Under the pieces are notes generated by a model. That model saw nothing but the letters and a program-made list of their open reading frames with translations, was not told where the DNA came from and did not search any database. A DNA stretch of 64,000 bases from Cryobacterium melibiosiphilum (lineage in GTDB: Bacteria > Actinomycetota > Actinomycetes > Actinomycetales > Microbacteriaceae): contig NZ_QZVS01000090.1 of NCBI RefSeq assembly GCF_003602235.1, positions 82,689-146,688 on the forward strand. The letters are read 5' to 3'. Both the position numbers and the translations under genes were made by a program. Below, piece after piece: positions 44,251 through 51,771 of this stretch. Position 1 is the stretch's first letter, and the number at the start of each line of letters is the position of its first letter.

Positions 44251-44280
44251 AGTATCACCATGAAACTATGTAGCTGTCAA
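44251..44280 (-). promoter_or_regulatory. Promoter of alpha-galactoside operon
   Basis: On the minus strand, TTGACA (44280-44275) and GATACT (44256-44251) are separated by 18 bases, a near-consensus sigma-70-type promoter and the clearest in the window. Confidence 0.7.
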
Positions 44281-44346
44281 GTGCACGAGCAGAGTCCGTT
44301 TTCGCCCTGGTTTCCCTGATTTTCTGGTAACTTCTTTGAATAGCGG

Positions 44347-44352
44347 TATTAT
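44347..44352 (+). promoter_or_regulatory. -10 box of ROK regulator gene
   Basis: TATTAT lies 49 bases before the regulator ATG (44402). The matching -35 is weak, suggesting low or activator-assisted expression. Confidence 0.4.
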
Positions 44353-44401
44353 GTGGCAGGCCCGCCTTCGCTGGCCCAGACGACAGGAATCGAGCGCACG
44401 C

Positions 44402-45547
44402 ATGAGCTCACCGGTGACGCCGCCACTGCCGGTGCCGCTTGACGGCATGGCCCACTCGGTCGCCGTGGACGTGCTGCTCAACGGTCCGCTCAGTCGCAAG
44501 CAGCTCGCGACCCGACTCCGCATCTCGCCCGGAAGCGTGACCCGCGTCGTGAAGCCACTCGTCGAGTCCGGCCTGCTCGTCGAACTCGCGCCGGTGCCGA
44601 CGGCGGGCATGGGACGCCCCGAGGAACCCCTCGACACCGAACTGCGCCGCGATTTCTACGTCGGGGTGAAGATCACCGAGACCGCGATCCACGCCGTGGT
44701 GACGACCCTGCGGGCGCAGGTTGTGGCCGAGACGACCCATCCGCTGGCGAGCCTTGAACCCGCCGAGGTGGCCCAGGACGTGGCGACGGTCATCGCCGAA
44801 CTTGCTCAGCGCGGCTATGCGGTGCGCGCCGCCGGCGTGAGCCTCGGCGGCCCGGTTACCGCCGAGGGCTGGGTGTCGGGCGCACCGCTGCTGGGCTGGT
44901 ATTCGGTGGACTTCGGGGCCCTTCTGCGGCCGCTCCTGAACATTCCCCTCGTCGTGGACAACGACCTTCTCGCGCTCGTGCGCGCCGAGAAATGGTTTGG
45001 CGCAGCGAAGTCCTACGACCACTTCGCACTGCTGACCATCGGCTCCGGCGTCGGCTACGGGCTCGTCGTGGGCGGACGCATCCTCGAGGGTCCCGACGCG
45101 GGCCTCAGCACGATCGCGCACCTGCCGCTCGACATCGGCGGCGGGGTCTGCGCCCAGGGCCACACCGGCTGCGCCGAAACCATCCTGACCACACCGGCGC
45201 TCCTCGGGCGGGCCAGGCTCGCGCTCGGCGATTCCATCACGCACGAGCAACTGCTCGCGCGGGCACCGTCGAACCCGGCGGCCGCAGCCATCGTCGAGAC
45301 GGCCGCGTTCGCACTCGGCAAGCTCATCGCCTCGATCGCGAGCGTGGCGATGCCGCACAAGATCATTCTCACCGGCGACGGAATCGGCCTGGCCATCGCT
45401 GGCGCCGCGGCCCTGCAGCGTGGAATCGAGGCACATCGCGACCAGCGGGCGGCCCCGATCGACCTCGAAGTGCAGGTCATCGGCTTCACGGAGTGGGCGC
45501 GCGGCGCCGCCGTCTCGGCCATCGAAACCTTCGTCGTCGGCCGCTGA
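44402..45547 (+). CDS. ROK family transcriptional repressor
   Basis: This 381-residue regulator has an N-terminal winged helix-turn-helix (LSRKQLATRLRISPGSVTRVVKPLVESGLL, about 31-60) and a ROK sugar-binding domain. The phosphate-loop region (YVGVKITETAIHAVV) is degenerate. The zinc site is present in modified form as CAQGHTGCAE (ROK consensus CxCGxxGCxE). It probably binds a galactoside or galactose and releases the operator at 44232-44247. The ATG at 44402 was chosen because it precedes the polar N-terminus; a frame opening at 44336 reads the promoter. It diverges from the alpha-galactosidase operon. Confidence 0.88.
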   Translation: MSSPVTPPLPVPLDGMAHSVAVDVLLNGPLSRKQLATRLRISPGSVTRVVKPLVESGLLVELAPVPTAGMGRPEEPLDTELRRDFYVGVKITETAIHAVVTTLRAQVVAETTHPLASLEPAEVAQDVATVIAELAQRGYAVRAAGVSLGGPVTAEGWVSGAPLLGWYSVDFGALLRPLLNIPLVVDNDLLALVRAEKWFGAAKSYDHFALLTIGSGVGYGLVVGGRILEGPDAGLSTIAHLPLDIGGGVCAQGHTGCAETILTTPALLGRARLALGDSITHEQLLARAPSNPAAAAIVETAAFALGKLIASIASVAMPHKIILTGDGIGLAIAGAAALQRGIEAHRDQRAAPIDLEVQVIGFTEWARGAAVSAIETFVVGR

Positions 45548-45551
45548 CCCC

Positions 45552-45587
45552 AGGCTGCCCAGGCCGCCCAGGCCGCCCAGGCCGCCC
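45552..45587. repeat. 9-bp tandem repeat after ROK regulator
   Basis: AGGCCGCCC is repeated four times (the first copy has one change), beginning five bases after the stop codon of the ROK gene. Confidence 0.85.
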
Positions 45588-45609
45588 AGCCCGCGAAGGC
45601 GGGTGAGGC

Positions 45610-45634
45610 GTCGGTCTGAGAACGGCAGACCGAC
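45610..45634 (+). terminator. Hairpin downstream of ROK regulator
   Basis: GTCGGTCTG (45610-45618) pairs exactly with CAGACCGAC (45626-45634) around a 7-base loop. No T tract follows. Confidence 0.5.
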
Positions 45635-45678
45635 GAGTCAGCCGCTTTCGCGCCTTCCACTGAATCGCCTGCGTTGCC

Positions 45679-45750
45679 GTGATGGTCGTGATAGTCGTGA
45701 TGGTCGTGATGGTCGTGATGGTCGTGATGGTCGTGATGGTCGTGATGGTC
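45679..45750. repeat. 9-bp tandem repeat, eight copies
   Basis: GTGATGGTC is repeated eight times without interruption (the second copy has one change). It lies in the 605-bp gene-free interval 45548-46152. The minus-strand reading would encode Asp-His-His repeats, but no credible gene contains it. Confidence 0.95.
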
Positions 45751-45823
45751 GTGCGACACATAGTGGCAGCGGCGCAACATCGACACAGGGCCGCCACTCC
45801 CCAGTGGCGCGCTGACCGCCACC

Positions 45824-45954
45824 GCGAGTGGGCGCAAATCGTCCCATGAGGCACGCTGGCCGCACGCGAGTGGGCGCAAATGGCCCCATGACCGCCGGCG
45901 AAGGGGCCATTTGCGCCCACTCACATTCGCCAAGGGGCCATTTGCGCCCACTCG
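45824..45954. repeat. Four-copy inverted and direct repeat of GAGTGGGCGCAAAT
   Basis: GAGTGGGCGCAAATGGCCCC occurs directly at 45868-45887, with a variant at 45826-45845, and inverted at 45903-45922 and 45935-45954. The second and third copies form a 20-bp perfect stem. This is typical of dispersed intergenic (REP-like) repeats. Nothing in the interval looks coding. Confidence 0.85.
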
Positions 45955-46043
45955 TGGCAGCCGCGAGCGCAACACCCGCGCAGCGAACGCCCAGCCCTGC
46001 CCCAACCCGCCGATCGGGCACCCCGGCACACCCATGCGCCCGA

Positions 46044-46085
46044 AAACTGCTCGTGCGCCTGGCAGGCCAGGAGCACGAGCAGTTT
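46044..46085. terminator. Hairpin near the end of the ALDH gene
   Basis: AAACTGCTCGTGC (46044-46056) pairs with 46073-46085; an inner CCTGG/CCAGG extends the stem. It lies downstream of the truncated aldehyde dehydrogenase gene on the minus strand and could terminate that operon. Confidence 0.55.
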
Positions 46086-46152
46086 GTGGCAGCAGGAGCA
46101 GGTTTTCGACGCACGCCAGGTGGTCAGGCACACGCCGTTCCGGCAGTGATGA

Positions 46153-47007
46153 CTAGAGCAGGGACTTGGTGTGCCAGACGGTCTTGGTCTCGGTGAAGGC
46201 GAGGATGCGGGCGAGGGAGGGCACGGCATCCGCTTCGGGCGGAAGCACGCGTTTCAGGGTGTCGGCGGCCGCGATCTGCAGGTCGACCCAGTCGAGGGCC
46301 CCGGCTCCCAGCAGGTCGAGGGCGTTCACGTCGCCGTGGCTGGCCAGCCACGGCGCGATCTCGGCCGGCGAGCCGGTGAGGATGTTCACCACTCCCCCGG
46401 GCACGTCGCTCGTGGCGAGCACCTCGCCCAGGCTGATCGCCGTCAGCGGCGCGGTCTCGTGGGCGATGACGACCACGGTGTTGCCGGCGACGAGGGCCGG
46501 GGCGATGGCACTCACGAAGCCGAGCAACGAGCCGCCGGTCTGCGGGGCGACGATGGCGACAACGCCGGTCGGCTCCGGCACCGACAGGTTGAAATACGGG
46601 CCCGACACGGGGTTGGCGTTGCCGGCGACCTGCACGTATTTGTCGGCCCAACCGGCGTACCAGACCCAGGCGTCGATCGCGTCGTCGACCTGGGCGGATG
46701 CGCCGGCCGCACTGGCCCCTTCGGCCTGCATGATCTCGTCCACGAACTGAGCGCGACGACCCTCGAGCAGTTCGGCGATGCGGTAGAGCACCTGGCCGCG
46801 GTTGTACGCGGTCGCCCCTGACCAGCCCTTCAGCGCCGCTCGGGCGGACACGACGGCATCGCGGGCGTCTTTACGAGACCCCTGCGCCGCGTTGGCGAGA
46901 AAGTCGCCGGCCGCGCTCGAGACGGCGTAGACGCGGCCGGACTCGCTGCGCGGAAACTTGCCGCCGATGTAGAGCTTGTAGGTCTTGGGAACGGTCAGGC
47001 GGGTCAT
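46153..47007 (-). CDS. Truncated aldehyde dehydrogenase-like subunit
   Basis: This 284-residue protein corresponds to the N-terminal, NAD-binding part of an aldehyde dehydrogenase (YKLYIGGKFPRSESGRVY, WSGATAYNRGQVLYRIAELLEGRR, PTGVVAIVAPQTGGSLLGFVSAIAPALVAGN, VVNILTGSPAEI). It ends before the ELGGK glutamate and has no catalytic-cysteine domain. The frame is clean and the gene overlaps the full-length dehydrogenase stop by ATGA (47004-47007), so it is a designed subunit rather than debris. The arrangement recalls ALDH16, where an active domain is fused to a second inactive one. It probably acts as a structural partner. Confidence 0.8.
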   Translation of the reverse strand: MTRLTVPKTYKLYIGGKFPRSESGRVYAVSSAAGDFLANAAQGSRKDARDAVVSARAALKGWSGATAYNRGQVLYRIAELLEGRRAQFVDEIMQAEGASAAGASAQVDDAIDAWVWYAGWADKYVQVAGNANPVSGPYFNLSVPEPTGVVAIVAPQTGGSLLGFVSAIAPALVAGNTVVVIAHETAPLTAISLGEVLATSDVPGGVVNILTGSPAEIAPWLASHGDVNALDLLGAGALDWVDLQIAAADTLKRVLPPEADAVPSLARILAFTETKTVWHTKSLL

Positions 47008-48560
47008 TTGGTGGCCTTCTTTCGGGCGGAGGCGGCCTTGTCGGCGGATACTTTCGCGGTGTCGCCCTTCGCTGCGGCTGCTGCCGTGGTGACGGCGGCC
47101 GTCTTCGAGCGGCTGCCGGGGCGCACCGCCGGGGCCAGGTAGGCGGCGAGTCCGTGGCGGCCGCCCTCACGGCCGTAGCCGGATTCCTGGTAGCCGCCGA
47201 AGGGGCTGGCCGGGTCGAATTTGTTGAAGGTGTTCGCCCAGATCACCCCGGCGCGCAGCTTGTCGGCGACGGCGAGGATGCGGCTGCCCTTGTCACTCCA
47301 AATACCGGCGGACAGGCCGTACGGGGTGTTGTTGGCCTTGGCGATGGCCTCGGCGGGCGTGCGGAAGGTGAGCACCGACAGCACCGGGCCGAAGACCTCA
47401 TCGCGGGCGATGCGGTGACTCGTCGACACGTTGGTGAAGATAGTGGGAGCGAACCAGAAACCCTCCTGGGGAAGCACGCAGTCGGGGCTCCAGCGTTCGG
47501 CGCCCTCCTGCACGCCGATGTCGGAGAGTTCGCGGATGCGCTGCAATTGCTCGGCGCTGTTGATCGCGCCGACGTCGGTGTTCTTGTCGAGCGGATCGCC
47601 GACCCGCAGGGTGTTCATGCGGGCCTTCAGCCGGTCGATGACCTCGTCGTGGATGCTCTCCTGCACCAGCAGGCGGCTGCCGGCGCAGCAGACGTGGCCC
47701 TGGTTGAAGAAGACACCGCTGATGATGCCCTCGATGGCCTGGTCGATCGGGGCGTCGTCGAAGACGATGTTCGCGCCCTTGCCGCCGAGCTCGAGGGTGA
47801 GCTTCTTGTCGGTGCCGGCGACGGACCGGGCGATCATGCGGCCCACGGCGGTCGATCCGGTGAAGGCGACCTTGTTCACGTCGGGGTGATTGACGAGGGC
47901 CTGGCCGGTGGCGCCGGCGCCGGTGATGATGTTGACCACACCGTTGGGCAGGTCGGCCTGCTGCAGGATCTCGGCGAACAGCATCGCGGTCAGCGAGGTG
48001 GTTTCGGCGGGCTTCAGCACGACGGTGTTGCCGGCGGCGAGGGCCGGTGCGATCTTCCACGCGAGCATCAGCAGCGGGAAGTTCCACGGGATCACCTGGG
48101 CGGCGACCCCGAGCGCGGCCGGGTTCGGGCCGACCCCGGCGTAGTCGAGTTTGTCGGCCCAGCCGGCGTAGTAGAAGAACCACGCGGCGGCCAGCGGCAC
48201 ATCGACGTCGCGGCTCTCGGTGATCGGCTTGCCGTTGTCGAGGCTCTCCGCCACGGCGAGTTCGCGGGCGCGCTCCTGCATGAGGCGGGCGATGCGGAAG
48301 AGGTACTTGCCCCGGTCGCTGCCGCTCAGGCGCGACCAGGTGCGATCGTAGGCGCGGCGGGCGGCGGCGACGGCGGTGTCGACATCCGCTTCAGTGGCGC
48401 TCGCGATCATCGCGATCTGCTTCTCGGTGGCCGGGGAGATGGTCGAAAACGGGGTTCCGTTGCCGAGCTGGAAATCGCCGTTGATGAACAGGCCATAGTC
48501 GGGCTTGAGGTTCAGCAGGGCCTGCGACTCGGGGGCGGGAGCGTAGTCAAGAAATTTCAT
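47004..48560 (-). CDS. Aldehyde dehydrogenase, full length
   Basis: This 518-residue NAD-dependent aldehyde dehydrogenase has PWNFPLLMLAWKIAPALAAGNTVVLKPAE, the general base glutamate in LTLELGGKGAN, and catalytic C291 in NQGHVCCAGSR. The C-terminus carries an extra Ala/Lys-rich tail of about 45 residues (from TAAVTTAAAAAKGD), of low complexity. It follows deoC by nine bases and would oxidise the acetaldehyde released by deoxyribose-phosphate aldolase to acetate. It overlaps the truncated partner gene. The GAP or another aldehyde is an alternative substrate. Confidence 0.9.
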   Translation of the reverse strand: MKFLDYAPAPESQALLNLKPDYGLFINGDFQLGNGTPFSTISPATEKQIAMIASATEADVDTAVAAARRAYDRTWSRLSGSDRGKYLFRIARLMQERARELAVAESLDNGKPITESRDVDVPLAAAWFFYYAGWADKLDYAGVGPNPAALGVAAQVIPWNFPLLMLAWKIAPALAAGNTVVLKPAETTSLTAMLFAEILQQADLPNGVVNIITGAGATGQALVNHPDVNKVAFTGSTAVGRMIARSVAGTDKKLTLELGGKGANIVFDDAPIDQAIEGIISGVFFNQGHVCCAGSRLLVQESIHDEVIDRLKARMNTLRVGDPLDKNTDVGAINSAEQLQRIRELSDIGVQEGAERWSPDCVLPQEGFWFAPTIFTNVSTSHRIARDEVFGPVLSVLTFRTPAEAIAKANNTPYGLSAGIWSDKGSRILAVADKLRAGVIWANTFNKFDPASPFGGYQESGYGREGGRHGLAAYLAPAVRPGSRSKTAAVTTAAAAAKGDTAKVSADKAASARKKATK

Positions 48561-48569
48561 TGTCGTTCC

Positions 48570-49595
48570 CTAATCGATCGTCACGTAGTCGGGTCCGGAG
48601 TAGTGTCCGGTGGTCATCTTTTGGCGCTGCAGCAGCACGTCGTTCAGCAGGCCGGAGGCCCCGAAGCGGAACAGCTGCGGGGTGAGCCATTCCTCCCCGA
48701 CGGTCTCGGCCACGGTGACGAGGTATTTGATCGCGTCTTTCGAGGTGCGGATGCCGCCGGCCGGCTTCACGCCGATTCTCACGCCGGTGAGGCGGTGCCA
48801 GTCCCGCACGACCTCGAGCATCGAGAGGGTCACGGGCAGGGTTGCCGCCGGGGCGACCTTGCCGGTGGAGGTCTTGATGAAGTCGCCACCGGCGAGGATC
48901 GCGAGCCAGGAGGCGCGGCGCACGTTGTCGTACGTGTTGAGTTCGCCGGTTTCGAGGATCACCTTGAGGTGGGCGTCGGGGCCGCCCTCGCGGGCGCAGG
49001 CGGCCTTCACGGCGACGATCTCGTCGAAGACCTGGCCGTAGCGGCCGGAGAGGAACGCGCCGCGGTCGATGACCATGTCGATCTCGTCGGCGCCGGCGTT
49101 CACGGCATCGGCGACATCGGCGAGTTTCACGGCGAGCGAGGCCCGGCCGCTCGGGAACGCGGTGGCGACGGCGGCGACGCGGATGCCGGCATCCGGAGTC
49201 TCCGGGGTGCGCGCGGAGTGGGCCGAACCCAGGGCCTCGACGGCGGCACCGACCATATCGCCGTAGACGCAGACGGCGGCGACGCGGGGGCAGTCGGGGC
49301 TGCTCGGGTCGGGGGCGACGGCCTTGCCGACCAGGGAGCGCACCTTGCCGGGGGTGTCTGCGCCCTCGAGGGTGGTGAGGTCGATCAGGCTGACGATCTT
49401 GTCGATCGCCCAGCGCTTGGAGCTCGTCTTGATCGAGCGGGTGCCGAGGCCGGACGCGCGCTGTTCGAGGCCGACGGCGTCGATCCCCGGGATTCCGTGC
49501 AGGTAGCGGCGCAGGTTCGCGTCGGTCGCTTCGCCGCCGAGGATCGTCGTGGTGCGCTCCCGGGTGGCCAGAGCGGCGAATGCCGGTGAAGTCAT
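48570..49595 (-). CDS. deoC: Deoxyribose-phosphate aldolase
   Basis: This 341-residue class I aldolase splits 2-deoxyribose 5-phosphate into acetaldehyde and glyceraldehyde 3-phosphate. The Schiff-base lysine is K241 in GGDFIKTSTGKV, with the proton-relay region GVKPAGGIRTSKDAI downstream and VCVYGDMV earlier. It is longer than the E. coli enzyme because of an N-terminal extension of about 60 residues, as in the eukaryote-like DERA branch. It heads the deoC-ALDH-truncated ALDH operon, 85 bp downstream of a SorC-type regulator in the same orientation. Confidence 0.92.
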   Translation of the reverse strand: MTSPAFAALATRERTTTILGGEATDANLRRYLHGIPGIDAVGLEQRASGLGTRSIKTSSKRWAIDKIVSLIDLTTLEGADTPGKVRSLVGKAVAPDPSSPDCPRVAAVCVYGDMVGAAVEALGSAHSARTPETPDAGIRVAAVATAFPSGRASLAVKLADVADAVNAGADEIDMVIDRGAFLSGRYGQVFDEIVAVKAACAREGGPDAHLKVILETGELNTYDNVRRASWLAILAGGDFIKTSTGKVAPAATLPVTLSMLEVVRDWHRLTGVRIGVKPAGGIRTSKDAIKYLVTVAETVGEEWLTPQLFRFGASGLLNDVLLQRQKMTTGHYSGPDYVTID

Positions 49596-49680
49596 GGGTT
49601 GTCCTTTGGAGTCGAGTCGGTGGCGGTCACGCAGATTACGGGGGAAGGCAAATTGGCGGCAGCCGGTCAGTTGTGGCGGG

Positions 49681-50655
49681 TCAGGTCTGGTCGAGCAGCT
49701 CGAGGGCAGTGTTTTCGTCGGTGATGAGAACCGTGCAGAGGCCGCTCGCGACGACGGTCCGGGCGATCTCGTGTTTCGCCGGCCCGGAGATCACCGCGAT
49801 CGCCACCGCGGCGGCCCGCAGCTGTGCCAGGCGGATGCCGAGGGTGCGGTCGTCGAGGTCGTCATCGACGACACCGCCACTCGCGTCGATGAAACGGCCG
49901 ACCACGTCGCCGACCGCGCCGGCCGCGACGAGCGCGGCCATTTCCTCAAGACTCAGGTAGCCGCTGGCCACGTGCACCGAACTCTCGTCGGCCGGCCCGG
50001 CGCTGAACAGGTAGGCGGAGGCACCGGCCGCTGCGGCCAAAACCTGCGCAACCGTGCGGTCGGATTCGATCGCCAGCCGGGTCTCCCGGCGCTCGAGGAT
50101 CGCCGGGCTCGGCAGCAGGGTGGCCGTTCCAGCCCCCTTCTGGGCGATCGTGACCGCGGCCTGGGCGGCCACTCCGGCGCTGCGGGTGAGGCTGACGCTG
50201 CCGTTGATCTGCACGACGGAGACGCCGTGCGCCCAGCCCTGGCGCAGCTGCTGGGCGACGGCGTGCACGGTGTGGCCCCAGCTGACGCCAAGGCTGCGGG
50301 GAGACGGACGCAACAGGGTGAGGTACTCGGCGGCGGCGTGCGCCGTGCGGGACTGCATTTCGACGGCGGCGGCGGCCTCGCCGTCGAAGGCGTCGAGGCC
50401 GGCGGTCGAGACGACGATGGCGTCCTGCAGGCCAAACTTTTCGCGCAGTCGTCGTTCAAGGACGGGGCGGCGCGCACGCGGGTGCACGATTTCGATGCGG
50501 ATGAAGCCGCTCGCCTTGGCCTGGGCGATCAACCGGCCGACCTTCCACCGGGTGAGGCTCAGGATGAGCCCGATCTCGTCCTGGGTCTTGTTCTCTTCGT
50601 AGTAGAGCTCGGCGGCACGAATCGAGAGCAGTTCGTCGGAGTCGACGTCGATCAT
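49681..50655 (-). CDS. SorC/DeoR-type sugar-binding transcriptional regulator
   Basis: This 324-residue regulator has an N-terminal helix-turn-helix (AAELYYEENKTQDEIGLILSLTRWKVGRLI, about 13-43) and a C-terminal sugar-phosphate-binding domain (LGVSWGHTVHAVAQQL, VVQINGSVSL, GDVVGRFIDASGG). It belongs with Bacillus DeoR, which responds to deoxyribose 5-phosphate. Position upstream of deoC supports control of deoxynucleoside catabolism and probable autoregulation. The ATG at 50655 follows GGGGAAGGA. A much longer open frame upstream runs antisense to the ROK kinase gene and is rejected. Confidence 0.88.
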   Translation of the reverse strand: MIDVDSDELLSIRAAELYYEENKTQDEIGLILSLTRWKVGRLIAQAKASGFIRIEIVHPRARRPVLERRLREKFGLQDAIVVSTAGLDAFDGEAAAAVEMQSRTAHAAAEYLTLLRPSPRSLGVSWGHTVHAVAQQLRQGWAHGVSVVQINGSVSLTRSAGVAAQAAVTIAQKGAGTATLLPSPAILERRETRLAIESDRTVAQVLAAAAGASAYLFSAGPADESSVHVASGYLSLEEMAALVAAGAVGDVVGRFIDASGGVVDDDLDDRTLGIRLAQLRAAAVAIAVISGPAKHEIARTVVASGLCTVLITDENTALELLDQT

Positions 50656-50799
50656 GCGGTCCTTCCCCTCGGTACGCGTCTGGTGCGCTTCAGGCCAGCC
50701 TAGGTTGCGCCCCACGCTCCGGCAACAGCTGTTGCCGGTTTCGCTCAGATGAGCAGATCCACTGGCCCGCGCGCCGGAGCCACGAACTATGCTCAAGCC

Positions 50800-51732
50800 A
50801 TGCATTCCAGCTACGCGCTCGCAGTCGATTTCGGTGGAACCAAGGTTGAGGCGGCCCTCGTCGACGAGCACGGCCTGGTGCTGAACAATTCCCGGCACCG
50901 CGCGCCGACCGGCCCGGCCGCCAGCAGCGACGAGCTCACGCTGAGCGTCACCCGTGCGGTGTCCCGCGCGCGGGCAGCGCTGCCCGAAGGCGCCGCATTG
51001 GCGGGAGTCGGCATCGGCTGCGCCGGGCCGATCGTGGTGGCCGAGGGCACCATCTCCCCGCTGAACCTTCCCGTCTGGCGCGGTTATCCGCTGCTCGACC
51101 TCGTGCAGGGCCTGGTACCGGATGCCCCCGCCCGGCTGCGCCTCGACGGCCTCTGCATCGCGCTCGCCGAGCACTGGGTGGGCGCTGGCCAGGGCATCGA
51201 CAACCTGATGGGCATGATCGTCTCCACCGGGGTTGGCGGCGGCCTGATCGTGGGCGGCACCGCCGTCACCGGGCCGAGCGGCAACGCCGGCCACATCGGC
51301 CACATCGAAGTCGGCGGCTTCGACGACGCCTGCGCCTGTGGCGGCACCGGCTGCCTCGAGGCCGTGGCCTCGGGCCCGAAGACGGTCGCCTGGGCACGCG
51401 CCCAGGGCTTTGCCGGATTCACCGGCGAAGACCTCGCGGCCGCCTACGCGGCCGGCAATGACATTGCCCGGCGCGCCGTGCGCCGCAGCGGCCGGGCGCT
51501 CGGCCAGGCCATCGCATCCGCCACCAACCTGCTCGACCTCGACCTGGTAGCCGTGGGCGGCGGCTTCAGCCACGTCACCCCCGACCTGTTCACGTTCGCT
51601 CGCGAGGCCATCGCCGAGCGCACCGCCTTCGCCTTCGCGACCCGGGTGCAGGTCGTGCCGTCAACGCTGTCCGGCGCGGGCCCGCTGATCGGTGCCGCCG
51701 CGCTCGTGCACCGCGCGGAGCTTGTGGCCTGA
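50800..51732 (+). CDS. ROK family sugar kinase
   Basis: This 310-residue kinase has the ATP-binding start LAVDFGGTKVEAALVD, GCAGPI, GVGGGLIVGG, a substrate Glu/His region GHIGHIEVGG and the zinc motif CACGGTGCLEAVASG. There is no DNA-binding domain, so it is an enzyme rather than a regulator. It phosphorylates a hexose such as glucose or, given the neighbouring deoC cluster, possibly another sugar. TATGCT lies six bases before the ATG, which indicates a leaderless mRNA. It diverges from the SorC-type regulator across 144 bp. Confidence 0.87.
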   Translation: MHSSYALAVDFGGTKVEAALVDEHGLVLNNSRHRAPTGPAASSDELTLSVTRAVSRARAALPEGAALAGVGIGCAGPIVVAEGTISPLNLPVWRGYPLLDLVQGLVPDAPARLRLDGLCIALAEHWVGAGQGIDNLMGMIVSTGVGGGLIVGGTAVTGPSGNAGHIGHIEVGGFDDACACGGTGCLEAVASGPKTVAWARAQGFAGFTGEDLAAAYAAGNDIARRAVRRSGRALGQAIASATNLLDLDLVAVGGGFSHVTPDLFTFAREAIAERTAFAFATRVQVVPSTLSGAGPLIGAAALVHRAELVA

Positions 51733-51771
51733 CCTGGCCGGGTTTCCCCGGCCTCAGGGACGGGCCAGGTC
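51731..51771. terminator. Hairpin at convergent ROK kinase and MFS ends
   Basis: GACCTGGCC (51731-51739) pairs with GGCCAGGTC (51763-51771), with an inner CCGGG/CCCGG. It overlaps the stop codons of both genes. Confidence 0.55.

Noticed and set aside
45679..45954. Possible CRISPR array
   Set aside because: The repeats are contiguous or irregular, with no spacers of even length and no cas genes nearby.
45055..46131. Minus-strand open frame with Asp-His-His repeats, antisense to the ROK regulator and running through the repeat block
   Set aside because: It overlaps a well-supported gene, has no recognisable domain, and its repeats come from the non-coding 9-bp array.
50656..51573. Long minus-strand extension of the SorC-type regulator
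   Set aside because: It is antisense to the ROK kinase and of low-complexity composition; GGGGAAGGA-ATG at 50655 marks the true start.
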